From Cyanobacterium aponinum PCC 10605 (lineage in GTDB: Bacteria; Cyanobacteriota; Cyanobacteriia; Cyanobacteriales; Cyanobacteriaceae), in the NCBI RefSeq assembly GCF_000317675.1, contig NC_019776.1, positions 124,001 through 188,000 of the forward strand: a stretch of 64,000 nucleotides of DNA. Direction: 5' to 3'. The notes beneath the pieces were generated by a model, which saw nothing but the letters and a program-made list of their open reading frames with translations, ran no database searches and was not told where the DNA came from. The stretch's first letter is position 1. Every line of letters begins with the position of its first letter. The translations under genes were made by a program, and so were the position numbers. Positions 9,146 through 17,554 of the stretch are shown piece by piece.

Positions 9146-9399
9146 TTAACCTCAGTTCGGTTTAAGAATATTGGATAAGGGTAGGTGTCAGGTTTCAGGT
9201 TGCAGGTTGCAGGTGTTGAGATAAAGTAATGAGTAACAAATAATGAGTGTTCGGGGTTTTTAATTCCTAATTCTTAATTTTTCCTTTGCCCTCCCCCCTC
9301 TCGAGGGGGGATAAAGGGGGGTTCGCCTCTTGCCTCTTGCCTTTTGCCTTTTTTTCTCCATCATTCATAGATGAAAATTTATCCCGAACTCAGGTTAAT
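9146..9399 (+). repeat. MITE-like element family A, copy 1
   Basis: A 254-bp element starting TTAACCTCAGTTCGG and ending CCGAACTCAGGTTAA, which are inverted repeats of each other. Conserved end blocks (TTTAAGAATATTGGATAAGG on the left; TCATTCATAGATGAAAATTT on the right) recur in the copies at 17826-18098 and 20638-20838. The interior is a mosaic of 7-bp repeats (AGGTTGC, AGTAATG, TTGCCTC units) plus a C6-TCTCGA-G6-type hairpin at 9294-9310. There is no coding potential. Together with the heptads on both sides it fills the gap between the MFS gene and folP. Confidence 0.8.
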
Positions 9400-9432
9400 T
9401 AATAGTTAAAAACTCATTACTCGTTACTTCAG

Positions 9433-10281
9433 TTAATTTAGTCTTCGGGATATAGCATCTGTTACTCTGACAATATCGTACATAGGTGCAACGTCATGAA
9501 CTCTGAGAATATCTACTCCTTGAGTAATAGCATAAGCACAACTGGCGGCAGTTCCCCAAACTCGTTTTTTGGGATCGTCTTGGTTTAAAATTTTGCCGAT
9601 AAAACTTTTTCTCGATGTTCCCACTAACAGGGGAAAATTCATTAATTTAAATTGACTAATTGCTCTTAGTAATTCTATATTTTGCTCATAGTTTTTTGCG
9701 AAACCAATACCAATATCGATAATAATATGTTCTTTTTTTATTTCTAAGTTAGTTGCTTGATTAATTTGTTTTTGTAAAAAGTCTTGTATTTCTCCTATTA
9801 AATCTTGATAATCTGTTAAACTTTGCATAGTTTCAGGAGTACCTTTAATGTGCATTAAAATAATCGGTACATTTAATTTTGCGATTGTGGGTAGCATTTC
9901 CTGATCAAAAGTTCCCCCTGAAATATCATTAATTATATCCGCACCAGATGCGATCGCTTCTTTTGCAACTTCAGAGCGAGTGGTATCAACGGAAATAGGA
10001 ATATCAGATTTTTGCCGTAAAGCCTGAACCACAGGAATAACCCGATTCAATTCTTCTTCGAGAGTTATTTGTTTTGCCCCTGGGCGAGTGGATTGCCCTC
10101 CAATATCAATAATATCCGCACCTTCATCGACCATTTTTAACGCCTGTTTAACCGCATTATCCACAGAACAAAAATTTCCCCCATCACTGAAACTGTCGGG
10201 AGTAACATTGAGAATACCCATTAAATAGGTACGTTTACCCCACTCAAAATGATAATTGCGGATAGTTAAAGATTGAGTCAT
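9433..10281 (-). CDS. folP: Dihydropteroate synthase
   Basis: A 282-residue TIM-barrel enzyme of folate synthesis that condenses 6-hydroxymethyl-dihydropterin pyrophosphate with p-aminobenzoate. The family signatures are clear: ILNVTPDSFSDGG near residue 23, GADIIDIGGQSTRPGA, PISVDTTRSEVA, ADIINDISGG and MHIKGTPETMQ. The barrel then closes with GTSRKSFIG and RVHDV. Length is normal for folP. It lies downstream of tpiA on the same strand, but 184 bases of heptad repeats separate the two, so cotranscription is uncertain. It is cytosolic and is the sulfonamide target in the family. Confidence 0.96.
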   Translation of the reverse strand: MTQSLTIRNYHFEWGKRTYLMGILNVTPDSFSDGGNFCSVDNAVKQALKMVDEGADIIDIGGQSTRPGAKQITLEEELNRVIPVVQALRQKSDIPISVDTTRSEVAKEAIASGADIINDISGGTFDQEMLPTIAKLNVPIILMHIKGTPETMQSLTDYQDLIGEIQDFLQKQINQATNLEIKKEHIIIDIGIGFAKNYEQNIELLRAISQFKLMNFPLLVGTSRKSFIGKILNQDDPKKRVWGTAASCAYAITQGVDILRVHDVAPMYDIVRVTDAISRRLN

Positions 10282-10282
10282 C

Positions 10283-10445
10283 TAACAGTGAATAGTGAAT
10301 AGTGAATAGTTGATAATTACTCGTTACTGGTTACTCATTACTCCCTTAAACCTGACACCTGCCACCTGATACCTGCCACCTCTCCCCCCATCCCCTCATC
10401 TCCCCATCTCCTCCTCACCTGCAACTTGACACCTGACACCTCTTT
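10283..10445. repeat. Heptad-repeat mosaic between folP and tpiA
   Basis: Almost the whole gap consists of runs of degenerate 7-mers. A TAGTGAA run comes first, then units of the GTTACTC type, then a long run of ACACCTG/CCACCTG-type units (the complement of the AGGTGTC heptad), interrupted by a pyrimidine-rich C/T stretch. The same vocabulary of 7-mers recurs in other gaps of this window. It corresponds to the short tandemly repeated repetitive sequences known from cyanobacteria. No gene is seen here. Confidence 0.75.
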
Positions 10446-10465
10446 TCTAACCCCGAACCCATTAC

Positions 10466-11191
10466 CTATTGATAGTTAACCAAACGAGCAAAACTTTCAG
10501 GGTCTAAACTTGCTCCTCCAACTAATGCACCGTCAATTTCAGGTTGTGCCATGATTTCATCAACATTTTTAGGATTCACAGATCCGCCATACTGAATCGT
10601 AACGTTTTTATTCGTGAGCTGCGATCGAATCAAACCAATAACTCGGTTAGCCTCTGCCGCTTCACAGGTATCCCCAGTTCCGATCGCCCAGATAGGCTCA
10701 TAGGCAATTACCAAATTATTTTGATCCACATTCACCAAATCTTTCTCAATTTGAGCAGAAATTACCGCCTCTGTTTCCCCTGCATCTCTTTGAGCCTTAC
10801 TTTCTCCCACACATAAGATAGGGGTTAAACCGTGTTTTTGAGCCGCTAATAAACGAGCGTTAACTGTTTCGTCAGTTTCACCAAAATATTGACGACGTTC
10901 ACTATGACCAACAATGACATAGTTAATACCAAACTCTTTCAGCATTTCCCCAGAAATTTCTCCAGTAAATGCCCCTTGATCTGCCCAATGAATATTTTGA
11001 GCTCCCAACTTAACACGACTGCCATGAAGATTTTTCGACATGAAATTTAGGCAGGTAAAAGGTACACATAACACTGTTTCTCTTTCTTCGGGGGTATCTT
11101 CTAAATGAGAAAGAAAACCCTGTAAAAATTCTAAAGACTCTGTTTGAGTCTTGTGCATCTTCCAGTTACCAGCAATAATAATTTGTCTCAC
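10466..11191 (-). CDS. tpiA: Triosephosphate isomerase
   Basis: A 241-residue TIM-barrel enzyme interconverting dihydroxyacetone phosphate and glyceraldehyde 3-phosphate in glycolysis and the Calvin cycle. Catalytic residues can be read: Asn9 and Lys11 in AGNWKMHKT, the His in [12 protein letters not shown], and the Glu in [12 protein letters not shown], the last followed by the phosphate-gripping loop. The closing YGGSVNPKN and GALVGGASL blocks are also present. Length is normal and the start is fixed by the conserved N-terminus. It is on the same strand as folP, 184 bases upstream of it. Confidence 0.97.
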   Translation of the reverse strand: MRQIIIAGNWKMHKTQTESLEFLQGFLSHLEDTPEERETVLCVPFTCLNFMSKNLHGSRVKLGAQNIHWADQGAFTGEISGEMLKEFGINYVIVGHSERRQYFGETDETVNARLLAAQKHGLTPILCVGESKAQRDAGETEAVISAQIEKDLVNVDQNNLVIAYEPIWAIGTGDTCEAAEANRVIGLIRSQLTNKNVTIQYGGSVNPKNVDEIMAQPEIDGALVGGASLDPESFARLVNYQ

Positions 11192-11690
11192 TTTACTTTC
11201 TATTAGTTATTAATATTATCAATTTCTTTTAATTATCCTATGTCCAAGCCTTATAGAAGTAAATAAGGAGTTCGCTTCACCATCAAAATAACTATTATTT
11301 GTCAATTTATTGACACAATTACCTTAAGGGAAGATAAAACCCTATTGATTTAGACATAAGTTTCAAAGTTTTTATTGTATAGTGTGTATGATGTTTAGGC
11401 AAATTGTCCTATTACGATACTCGGCAAGAGAATATAATTAGTAATTAGTAGTTAAGACAAGGCAAGAGGCAAGAGGCAAAAGGCAAGGGGCAAAAGGCAA
11501 GGGGCAAAGGTAAATAGTGAATAGTGAATAGTGAATAGTGAATAATTAAAAACTCCGTTCACGACTGAAGGGAGTTTACAAGCACAGCGAACTCTCATTT
11601 CCCCCTCTCACCCCTTCCCCTCATCTCCCTCTCTCCTTATCACCTCATCCTCAAATATCTCAATACCTTAACTCCGAACAGAGGTTATTT
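11192..11690. repeat. Gene-free gap with heptad arrays (core 11461-11545)
   Basis: About 500 bases without a credible gene. Positions 11461-11509 are seven consecutive 7-mers of the form GGCAARR, followed by four units of TAGTGAA to about 11545. The remainder is AT-rich DNA, then C/T-rich repeats of the CTCATCTC type (11590-11650). The right end reads CCGAACAGAGGTTA, which looks like a decayed family A terminus. The part next to tpiA (11192-11400) should hold the tpiA promoter; I could not assign -10/-35 boxes with confidence. Confidence 0.7.
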
Positions 11691-13334
11691 TTATTCCCAT
11701 ATCGGACAACTTAAGTCCCCTGACTTACGAGAAAAACGGATATTTTCACGATAATCCACAGGGCAATCTATCACCGCAGGAACATTGTCTTCAAGGGCAG
11801 TTTTAAGGGTAGGAATGAGGTCTTCGGAGGATTCCACACGATAGCCTTTTAAACCCATACTCTCGGCAAATTTAACGAAGTCTGGATTACCAAAATCAAC
11901 AAAACTTGTCGCACCAAATTGATTCATTTGTTTCCAACCAATTAAGCCATATCCATTATCGTTAAATATCAATGTCACAAAGGGAGTTTTTGCCCTTAAG
12001 GCGGTTTCTAATTCTTGGCAATTCATCATAAAGCCCCCATCTCCCGTTACTGCTACTACTTTTTTATCAGGGTGAACTAACTTAGCGGCGATCGCACCGG
12101 GAATAGCGATACCCATAGCTGCAAAACCGTTGGAAATAATACAAGTATTAGGGGCTTCACTGTGGTAGTGTCTTGCCATCCACATTTTATGAGCTCCCAC
12201 ATCAGAAATAACTATATCTTCAGAACCCATTACCTGTCTTAGATCATAGATAATTTTTTGCGGTTTGATGGGAAATCCCTCATCATGGGCATATTGTTCG
12301 TAGTCTTCCCGAATTTCCTGTTTGAGAGTGGCCGCAAAAGGTAAAGGTTTAGAAGTGCGATCGCATCTTTTAATAATTTCATTTAAAGCATCGCTAATAT
12401 CCCCAATTACTTCCACCGTAGGAATATAACTACTATCAATTTCAGCAGAAGTTTCAGCAATGTGAACAATGGGAATTGTGCCATCGGGATTCCAGCGTTT
12501 TGGAGAATATTCAATTAAATCATAACCAATCGCAATCACCAAATCACTTTTTTCAAAAGCGCAGGTAATAAAATCTCTCTGTTGTAAACCTACTGTCCAT
12601 AATGCAAGAGGGTGAAGATAGGGAATTGTACCTTTACCCATAAACGTATTCGCAACGGGAATATTTAACTCTGTAGCGAACTGGGTTAACGCATCCGCCG
12701 CTTTTGCTCGAATTGTGCCATTTCCTGCCAAAATTAACGGATTTTTAGCTTTTGCGATCGCCACTGCCGCACTATTAACACTTTTAAAAGAAGCATAGAT
12801 TTTTTCTCGATTATCGATACGTAAAGGAGAACCTTGAACCTCCATCGCCGCAATATTTTCAGGTAAATCAATATGTACCGCCCCGGGTTTTTCCTTCTCC
12901 GCTACCTTAAAAGCCTTCCTTACTACTTCAGGAGTTATACCCGGTCGTACAATTTGCTTATTCCATTTAGTGACAGGAGCGAACATCGCCACAAGATCGA
13001 GGTATTGATGTGACTCGATGTGCATACGATCAGTCCCCACCTGCCCTGTGATTGCTACCAAAGGAGCTCCATCTAAATTGGCATCAGCAACCCCCGTCAT
13101 TAAATTTGTCGCCCCTGGTCCGAGGGTGGAAAGACAAACCCCTGCTTTGCCCGTTAAACGTCCATATACATCAGCCATAAAAGCCGCTCCCTGTTCGTGG
13201 CGAGTGGTGATAAATTGAATGGAGGATTCCTTTAAGGCTTCAAGAATATGCAGATTTTCCTCTCCGGGCAAGCCGAAAATATATTCAACTCCTTCATTTT
13301 CCAAGCATTTGATTAATAATTCTGCCGTGTTCAT
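11691..13334 (-). CDS. ilvB: Acetolactate synthase-type thiamine diphosphate enzyme
   Basis: A 547-residue ThDP enzyme of the acetohydroxyacid synthase family, which joins pyruvate to pyruvate or 2-ketobutyrate. The N-terminal domain shows FGLPGEEN and the catalytic-Glu segment RHEQGAAFMADVYGR. STLGPGATNL follows, then the ThDP/Mg motif GDGGFMMNCQELETALRA...NDNGYGLIGWKQ in the C-terminal domain. At 547 residues it is shorter than the typical biosynthetic IlvB with its regulatory partner (about 570-620), and no ilvN small subunit lies beside it. It could therefore be a paralogue or a catabolic-type enzyme (inference). The gene symbol is given at family level. The promoter region is upstream of 13334, in the short divergent gap. 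Confidence 0.8.
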   Translation of the reverse strand: MNTAELLIKCLENEGVEYIFGLPGEENLHILEALKESSIQFITTRHEQGAAFMADVYGRLTGKAGVCLSTLGPGATNLMTGVADANLDGAPLVAITGQVGTDRMHIESHQYLDLVAMFAPVTKWNKQIVRPGITPEVVRKAFKVAEKEKPGAVHIDLPENIAAMEVQGSPLRIDNREKIYASFKSVNSAAVAIAKAKNPLILAGNGTIRAKAADALTQFATELNIPVANTFMGKGTIPYLHPLALWTVGLQQRDFITCAFEKSDLVIAIGYDLIEYSPKRWNPDGTIPIVHIAETSAEIDSSYIPTVEVIGDISDALNEIIKRCDRTSKPLPFAATLKQEIREDYEQYAHDEGFPIKPQKIIYDLRQVMGSEDIVISDVGAHKMWMARHYHSEAPNTCIISNGFAAMGIAIPGAIAAKLVHPDKKVVAVTGDGGFMMNCQELETALRAKTPFVTLIFNDNGYGLIGWKQMNQFGATSFVDFGNPDFVKFAESMGLKGYRVESSEDLIPTLKTALEDNVPAVIDCPVDYRENIRFSRKSGDLSCPIWE

Positions 13335-13495
13335 TTGCCCCCCACTTTGATTTGTTATCTTTAATTGATGTTTAAATTGATTATGTTCAATCTAGTTGTT
13401 ATATTCTAGGAAAAGGGTTTTTCACCGTTGCCAATAGAGGCGATTGATTTTATCCTACTAATTTCATCTTAACTTTTTCATCTGATATAGAGAGT

Positions 13496-14101
13496 GTGAG
13501 CGTCATTAATTCTTCTGATTTTTCTGCTAATTCTAACCCCGATTCTACTTTTCTCCTAGATCATCCTGCTATTGGCATTCCCGATCATCCCTTACAATAT
13601 AGAGCAATAGGTGTCATTCAAGGAATATATGAACCTTCGCAAAATGCTTTAACTAAAGGAATTATTACTACTGCTGACAATCAAACTTTTAATACTGTAC
13701 TATTAGGAAAAACCATTGGTGCGGTGAAAAATCATGTGGATTTAGACCAAGTACAAAATTGGGTTGTCTATCCTCATACTATTCCAGACACAGATAATAT
13801 TCATTTTCAAATAGCAGGAATCTATCAACCTCAAACAAATATTCCAGAAATTTTACCTGATAATTATTTTTCTATTCGAGGGGATATTGCTTATTCTTCT
13901 AAGTATAAAGAAAAAGTTATTGTCAAAATAAATCAAGGTCAATCTCGCCAAAGACCTAATTATTTTAAACTAGAATTAAAAGGCAAAATTCCCAATAATC
14001 AAATTAGACATTTTTTTACTTTTAGTGCTTGTTTAGAGGGCAAAATTTTACGAATCAAAAAATATTTAGATTTAGGTTTAATTGGTTTTAATTATCGATA
14101 A
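13496..14101 (+). CDS. Conserved cyanobacterial hypothetical protein
   Basis: A 201-residue protein with no recognised catalytic motif. The body from about residue 25 (HPAIGIPDHPLQYRAIGVIQGIYEP) to 120 looks like a beta-rich fold. A basic middle part includes KYKEKVIVKINQGQSRQRPNYFKLELKG. The general pattern resembles hypothetical proteins conserved in cyanobacteria, but I cannot name the family. The start is a GTG at 13496; no in-frame ATG occurs before the conserved part, and the next in-frame start would remove it. It is divergent from the acetolactate synthase gene. A soluble protein is likely, as no signal peptide or membrane span is visible. Confidence 0.6.
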   Translation: MSVINSSDFSANSNPDSTFLLDHPAIGIPDHPLQYRAIGVIQGIYEPSQNALTKGIITTADNQTFNTVLLGKTIGAVKNHVDLDQVQNWVVYPHTIPDTDNIHFQIAGIYQPQTNIPEILPDNYFSIRGDIAYSSKYKEKVIVKINQGQSRQRPNYFKLELKGKIPNNQIRHFFTFSACLEGKILRIKKYLDLGLIGFNYR

Positions 14102-14253
14102 TAGTGGCTCTGTCACTTCTCGTCGTGTCAATTATTGCTTAGGAAAAGGTGTCAGGTGTCAGATGAAATAAAATACTTCCTAATACCCCAATCCCCTAAA
14201 ACCCTAACTATCCGCACCAATCATCACTTATTTCTACTCAATATATTATTAAC

Positions 14254-15000
14254 ATGAATAATAAATTTGTGAACCAAGAAAAAAAAATTACTGCCGTTAT
14301 TTTAGCAGGAGGATTTGGCACAAGGGTAAAACATTTATTACCAGATATTCCTAAACCGATGGCAAAGGTTTTAGATAAGCCTTTTCTTGAGTGGATTATT
14401 CGTTATTTACATCAACAAAATATCAATAATTTTCTTCTTTCTACAGGGTATTTATCAACAATAATTAAAAATTATTTTAATACAAGTTTATTTGATAATT
14501 TATCTATCAAATGCTATGAAGAGTTAGAGCCTTTAGGTACTGGAGGCGGCTTTATTAATGCAGTTAAACAAGATAAAAGTTATACAGATTATTGGTTAGT
14601 AGCAAACGGAGATTCTCTTATTTTTAGCAATTTAAAACCTTTTTTTGAATGTTTAAATGATGACACTGTAGAAGGGGTTATTTTAGGTTTAACCGTAGAA
14701 GATGCTTCCCGTTATGGTTCTTTAAAATTTGATGATGATTATAATTTAATTAGTTTTGCCGAAAAAAAAGACGGTAAAGGTATAATTAATGGCGGAATAT
14801 ATCTTTTTAAAAATGATGTTTTAGCTAAGTTTCCTCAAAATAATAAATTGAGTTTTGAATATGATATTTTTCCTTATTTACTAAGTCAAGGTTGTAAGAT
14901 AAAAGTTCATATTACTTCTGCTCCTTTTTTAGATATTGGTACACCTGAAACTTTAATTCAAGCAGAAAAATTTATTGCTGAAAATTGGCAATCTTTTTAA
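14254..15000 (+). CDS. Sugar-phosphate nucleotidyltransferase (HddC/GMP-like)
   Basis: A 248-residue single-domain nucleotidyltransferase that activates a sugar 1-phosphate with an NTP. The nucleotide-binding signature LAGGFGTRVKHLLPDIPKPM begins at residue 17. The conserved LEPLGTGGGF and the metal-binding VANGDSL (D in GDS) segments follow, and DIGTPETL is near the end. The short length without a C-terminal left-handed helix suggests a heptose or mannose 1-phosphate guanylyltransferase-like enzyme, not GlmU or RfbA. The nucleotide and sugar are inference. It is followed after 82 bases, on the same strand, by a membrane glycosyltransferase, so the pair may serve envelope glycan synthesis. 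Confidence 0.8.
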   Translation: MNNKFVNQEKKITAVILAGGFGTRVKHLLPDIPKPMAKVLDKPFLEWIIRYLHQQNINNFLLSTGYLSTIIKNYFNTSLFDNLSIKCYEELEPLGTGGGFINAVKQDKSYTDYWLVANGDSLIFSNLKPFFECLNDDTVEGVILGLTVEDASRYGSLKFDDDYNLISFAEKKDGKGIINGGIYLFKNDVLAKFPQNNKLSFEYDIFPYLLSQGCKIKVHITSAPFLDIGTPETLIQAEKFIAENWQSF

Positions 15001-15082
15001 CAGGGGAGAAAATTTGAGCGTTAAAGAATTAAGCTATGATTTTTAGTTTAGATGCAAATTAACTTACAGGGAGGATAAATCT

Positions 15083-16849
15083 TTGCAATTTCAGCAGTTA
15101 TGGCATAAACAATCACAAAAATTATGGATAGTTTCTCTTATCTGTATCGGTATTGTTTGTTGGTTAGCTTTTTTGATGGGTTTAGGAAACATTGGTTTAA
15201 TCGACAAAACAGAGGCTTTATATGTAGAAGTTGCCCGTCAAATGGTGCTTACAGGTAATTGGATTAGCCCCCATTGGAATGGAGATTATTTTTATTCTTA
15301 TCCTGCGGGGGGATATTGGTTTCTGGCACTAAGTTTTAAAATTTTTGGTATCAGTGAATGGGCGGCTAGATTCCCTGTAGCTTTAAGTGCGATCGCATCT
15401 GTATTTGTGGTATTTTATACTTTACGTTATTTTGGCTTTATTGGTGAAAAACCAGAAATTAATTCGCCACAGTTATGGTTAACCGCTTGGATTGGTGCAG
15501 GTATTATGGCATTAAATCCCTATTGGATAGCTTGGGGTAGGGTGGCAGTGTCAGATATGTTGCTATCTAGTTTTGTTGGCTTGTCCATGCTATCTTTTTT
15601 TCTGGGTTATGCTCAACCTGAGAAACCAAAGCAACAAACGGTTTATTATTGTCTCTCTCCCATTTTAGCTGCGATCGCAGTTTTAATCAAAGGTCCCATT
15701 GGTGTTATTTTACCAGTGTTAGGAATAGGGGCTTTTTTAATCTATGTGGGCAAATTTTGGGAAATTTTCTGGGAAATAAAGCCTTTTCGTGCATTAACTC
15801 TATTTTTGCTCGTTGCCCTCCCTTGGTATATCATGGCTACCATTTTTGACGGAGAAATTTTTATCAATGAATTTATCCTAGAAAGTAACTTTCAACGCTT
15901 TACAGAAGTTGTTTTTAACCATCCAGGACCTTGGTACTATTACATTATTTGGGCTACGGTATTAATGTTACCTTGGTCAATTTATTTCCCCATCGCCGTC
16001 ATTCAATTATCTTGTTGGCGTATTCAAGCTGTAAGACAATCTGCCCGTAACTCTCACTTAGGAATATATGCTTTTGCGTGGTTTATTACCACTTTCGTTT
16101 TTTTCTCTTCCGCCGATACTAAATTACAGGGTTATACTCTTCCTATTACTCCCGCAGTAGTAATTATTTTAGCTTTATTTTGGGGCGAAAAACTTAGGGA
16201 AAATAAAAACCATAAAAATAAAAATAATTGGCTATTTATAATTAGTAGTATTGTTAATATTTTAATTCTTATTATACTTGCGATCGCATCTGGAATTAGT
16301 GGTAAATTAGTAGGAGAAGATCCCACCGCACCCACCTTAGCAGAAAATTTAGTAAAATCAGGAATCCCCATTATGGCGGCAATTTCTTGGGGAACAGGGG
16401 CTGTCTTCGGTATTTATTTATTATTTAAACAGAGGCTAAGAAAATGGCTTTGGAGTGCTAATTTTATCGCTTTTCTCAGTTTTATTACCCTAACTTTTCC
16501 TCCGTTAATTCCTCTTTTAGATCGAGAAAGACAACTAGAATTTAGAGAAATATCAAAACAAATTTCCCAAGTAATCAAACCAGAAGAAGAAGTGTTTTTA
16601 CTCGGTTTTACTCGTTATAGTACCGTTTATTATAGTAACCAAAACATTAATTTTATTTATGACACATCAGAACTAAAAGAGTTTTTGAAAACTCAAACAA
16701 TGCCTAGTGACACTATAATTATTCTGGGAGAATCTAACTACTTAAATAACAGTGAAATTAACAATATAAACTACGATATTTTATCAGAAAAAAAAGCCTA
16801 CAAATTAATTAGAATCGATAAAAAATGGATAATGAGTAATGAGAATTAG
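15083..16849 (+). CDS. GT39/ArnT-like membrane glycosyltransferase
   Basis: A 588-residue protein with about 11-12 hydrophobic segments in the dolichyl-phosphate-mannose mannosyltransferase (GT39/PMT) style. The first extracytoplasmic loop carries the diagnostic LIDKTEALYVEVARQMVLTGNW and then GDYFYSYPAGGYWFLALSFKIFG, with the acidic Asp/Glu pair expected for lipid-linked sugar transfer. IKGPIGVILP is in the middle. In the family the enzyme transfers a sugar from a polyprenyl-phosphate donor to a lipid or protein on the outer face of the membrane. The start is TTG at 15083, chosen because GGGAGG lies 8 bases ahead and no ATG occurs before the first membrane span. The donor and acceptor are unknown. 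Confidence 0.85.
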   Translation: MQFQQLWHKQSQKLWIVSLICIGIVCWLAFLMGLGNIGLIDKTEALYVEVARQMVLTGNWISPHWNGDYFYSYPAGGYWFLALSFKIFGISEWAARFPVALSAIASVFVVFYTLRYFGFIGEKPEINSPQLWLTAWIGAGIMALNPYWIAWGRVAVSDMLLSSFVGLSMLSFFLGYAQPEKPKQQTVYYCLSPILAAIAVLIKGPIGVILPVLGIGAFLIYVGKFWEIFWEIKPFRALTLFLLVALPWYIMATIFDGEIFINEFILESNFQRFTEVVFNHPGPWYYYIIWATVLMLPWSIYFPIAVIQLSCWRIQAVRQSARNSHLGIYAFAWFITTFVFFSSADTKLQGYTLPITPAVVIILALFWGEKLRENKNHKNKNNWLFIISSIVNILILIILAIASGISGKLVGEDPTAPTLAENLVKSGIPIMAAISWGTGAVFGIYLLFKQRLRKWLWSANFIAFLSFITLTFPPLIPLLDRERQLEFREISKQISQVIKPEEEVFLLGFTRYSTVYYSNQNINFIYDTSELKEFLKTQTMPSDTIIILGESNYLNNSEINNINYDILSEKKAYKLIRIDKKWIMSNEN

Positions 16850-16913
16850 AGCTAGAGGAGAACGCAAAAAACGCTCATGCACTCCCTTCGAACGAAGTTA
16901 GGAAAGAGGTTCA

Positions 16914-17402
16914 CTAAGAACCTTTAAGCGATTCTGAAGGGGTAATATTATCGGTATCTATTTCTATTTTATCGGCATACTTATCGGTATTGTTATCGGC
17001 TATTTTTGCCAATGTTCCTTCATTCACCGCTATGGATAGAATATCGGTATTATTATCGGTATAAGTTAACCGATGAATGGCCTCTGATAGCTCATTGAGC
17101 CTAGATTGAATGGGTACTAGCTCCTCCTTAATTAATTGCTTTACCCCTTTCTCAGTTATCGGTATGGTATCAGTATATTTATCGGTATCATACTTTTTTA
17201 TCAGTTCATTTCCATCGAGAAAAGATTGTATCCCTAGCTCTAAAAGATAAATTAAAGTCTGTGTTATTTCTGGTTTTCCACTGATGTGATGAATCCTTGC
17301 AGAAAAACTATTAACCGCTATTTTGGATATTTGCTCATAAACATCAATGGGCAATTTAACATCCAAACGATGAAACTCATTATTAACTCTTTTAGTCGCC
17401 AT
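16914..17402 (-). CDS. Small ribbon-helix-helix-like protein with iteron-encoded repeats
   Basis: A 162-residue acidic protein. Residues 8-65 (RLDVKLPIDVYEQISKIAV..., then EITQTLIYLLELGIQSFL) have the strand-helix-helix pattern of a ribbon-helix-helix DNA-binding domain, with a short insertion containing IHHISGKPE. A helical segment (GVKQLIKEELVPIQSRLNEL) follows. The rest has low-complexity Thr-Asp-Asn/Lys motifs (DTDKYTDT, YTDNNTDI, NNTDKYAD). The underlying DNA is a repeated ATACCGATA motif, the same iteron that stands in front of the gene. The start codon itself lies inside an iteron and there is no Shine-Dalgarno, which suggests autoregulation (inference). The family resembles small cyanobacterial proteins with SDN/TDN repeats; no function is known to me. 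Confidence 0.65.
   Translation of the reverse strand: MATKRVNNEFHRLDVKLPIDVYEQISKIAVNSFSARIHHISGKPEITQTLIYLLELGIQSFLDGNELIKKYDTDKYTDTIPITEKGVKQLIKEELVPIQSRLNELSEAIHRLTYTDNNTDILSIAVNEGTLAKIADNNTDKYADKIEIDTDNITPSESLKGS
16948..17188. repeat. Iterons inside the RHH gene
   Basis: Nine copies of TTATCGGTAT or close variants start at 16948, 16969, 16981, 16993, 17041, 17053, 17156, 17167 and 17179. Neighbours inside each group are 12 bp apart, except 17156 to 17167 (11) and 16948 to 16969 (21). On the coding strand most are read as ACC-GAT (Thr-Asp), but the copy at 17156 is read one base out of phase as ATA-CCG-ATA (Ile-Pro-Ile). Conservation therefore follows the DNA and not the peptide. Confidence 0.8.
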
Positions 17403-17554
17403 ATCGGTATAATAATCGGTATTGTTATCGGTTAGCTACTCCTATCTTATCAGTAAATTGAGTTATGTTGGTACAACAATCGGTTTAAAAATTATTGTTT
17501 ATCGGGATAAGATATATTAATTATTGGTATAACTATCGGTATTGTTATCGGCAT
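17401..17554. repeat. 12-bp iteron array upstream of the RHH gene
   Basis: Two groups of three iterons at strict 12-bp spacing start at 17401, 17413, 17425 and at 17521, 17533, 17545. Two diverged copies lie between them (17477 CAATCGGTTT and 17499 TTATCGGGAT). The consensus is TTATCGGTATTG. The first copy overlaps the ATG of the 16914-17402 gene. This arrangement is what is seen at plasmid partition sites or autoregulated operators bound by RHH proteins (established for ParR and CopG families). Here it is a candidate only. Confidence 0.8.

Noticed and set aside
9084-9146. N-terminal extension of the MFS carrier (MTIINYTLFTNC...)
   Set aside because: The extra codons are heptad-type repeat DNA. 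A good ribosome site precedes the ATG at 9083.
11461-11545. CRISPR array
   Set aside because: The repeats are 7 bp, contiguous and degenerate, with no unique spacers of 30-40 bp and no cas genes nearby.
14102-14140. GGCTCTGTCACTTCTCG, like one end of a family D element
   Set aside because: Only one end of about 15 bases is present, with no matching interior or second end. Chance or a remnant cannot be told apart.
17401-17554. Plasmid-type replication origin
   Set aside because: Iterons are present, but no replication initiator gene or DnaA-box cluster is seen and the surroundings are chromosomal. A partition or operator site is the more modest reading.
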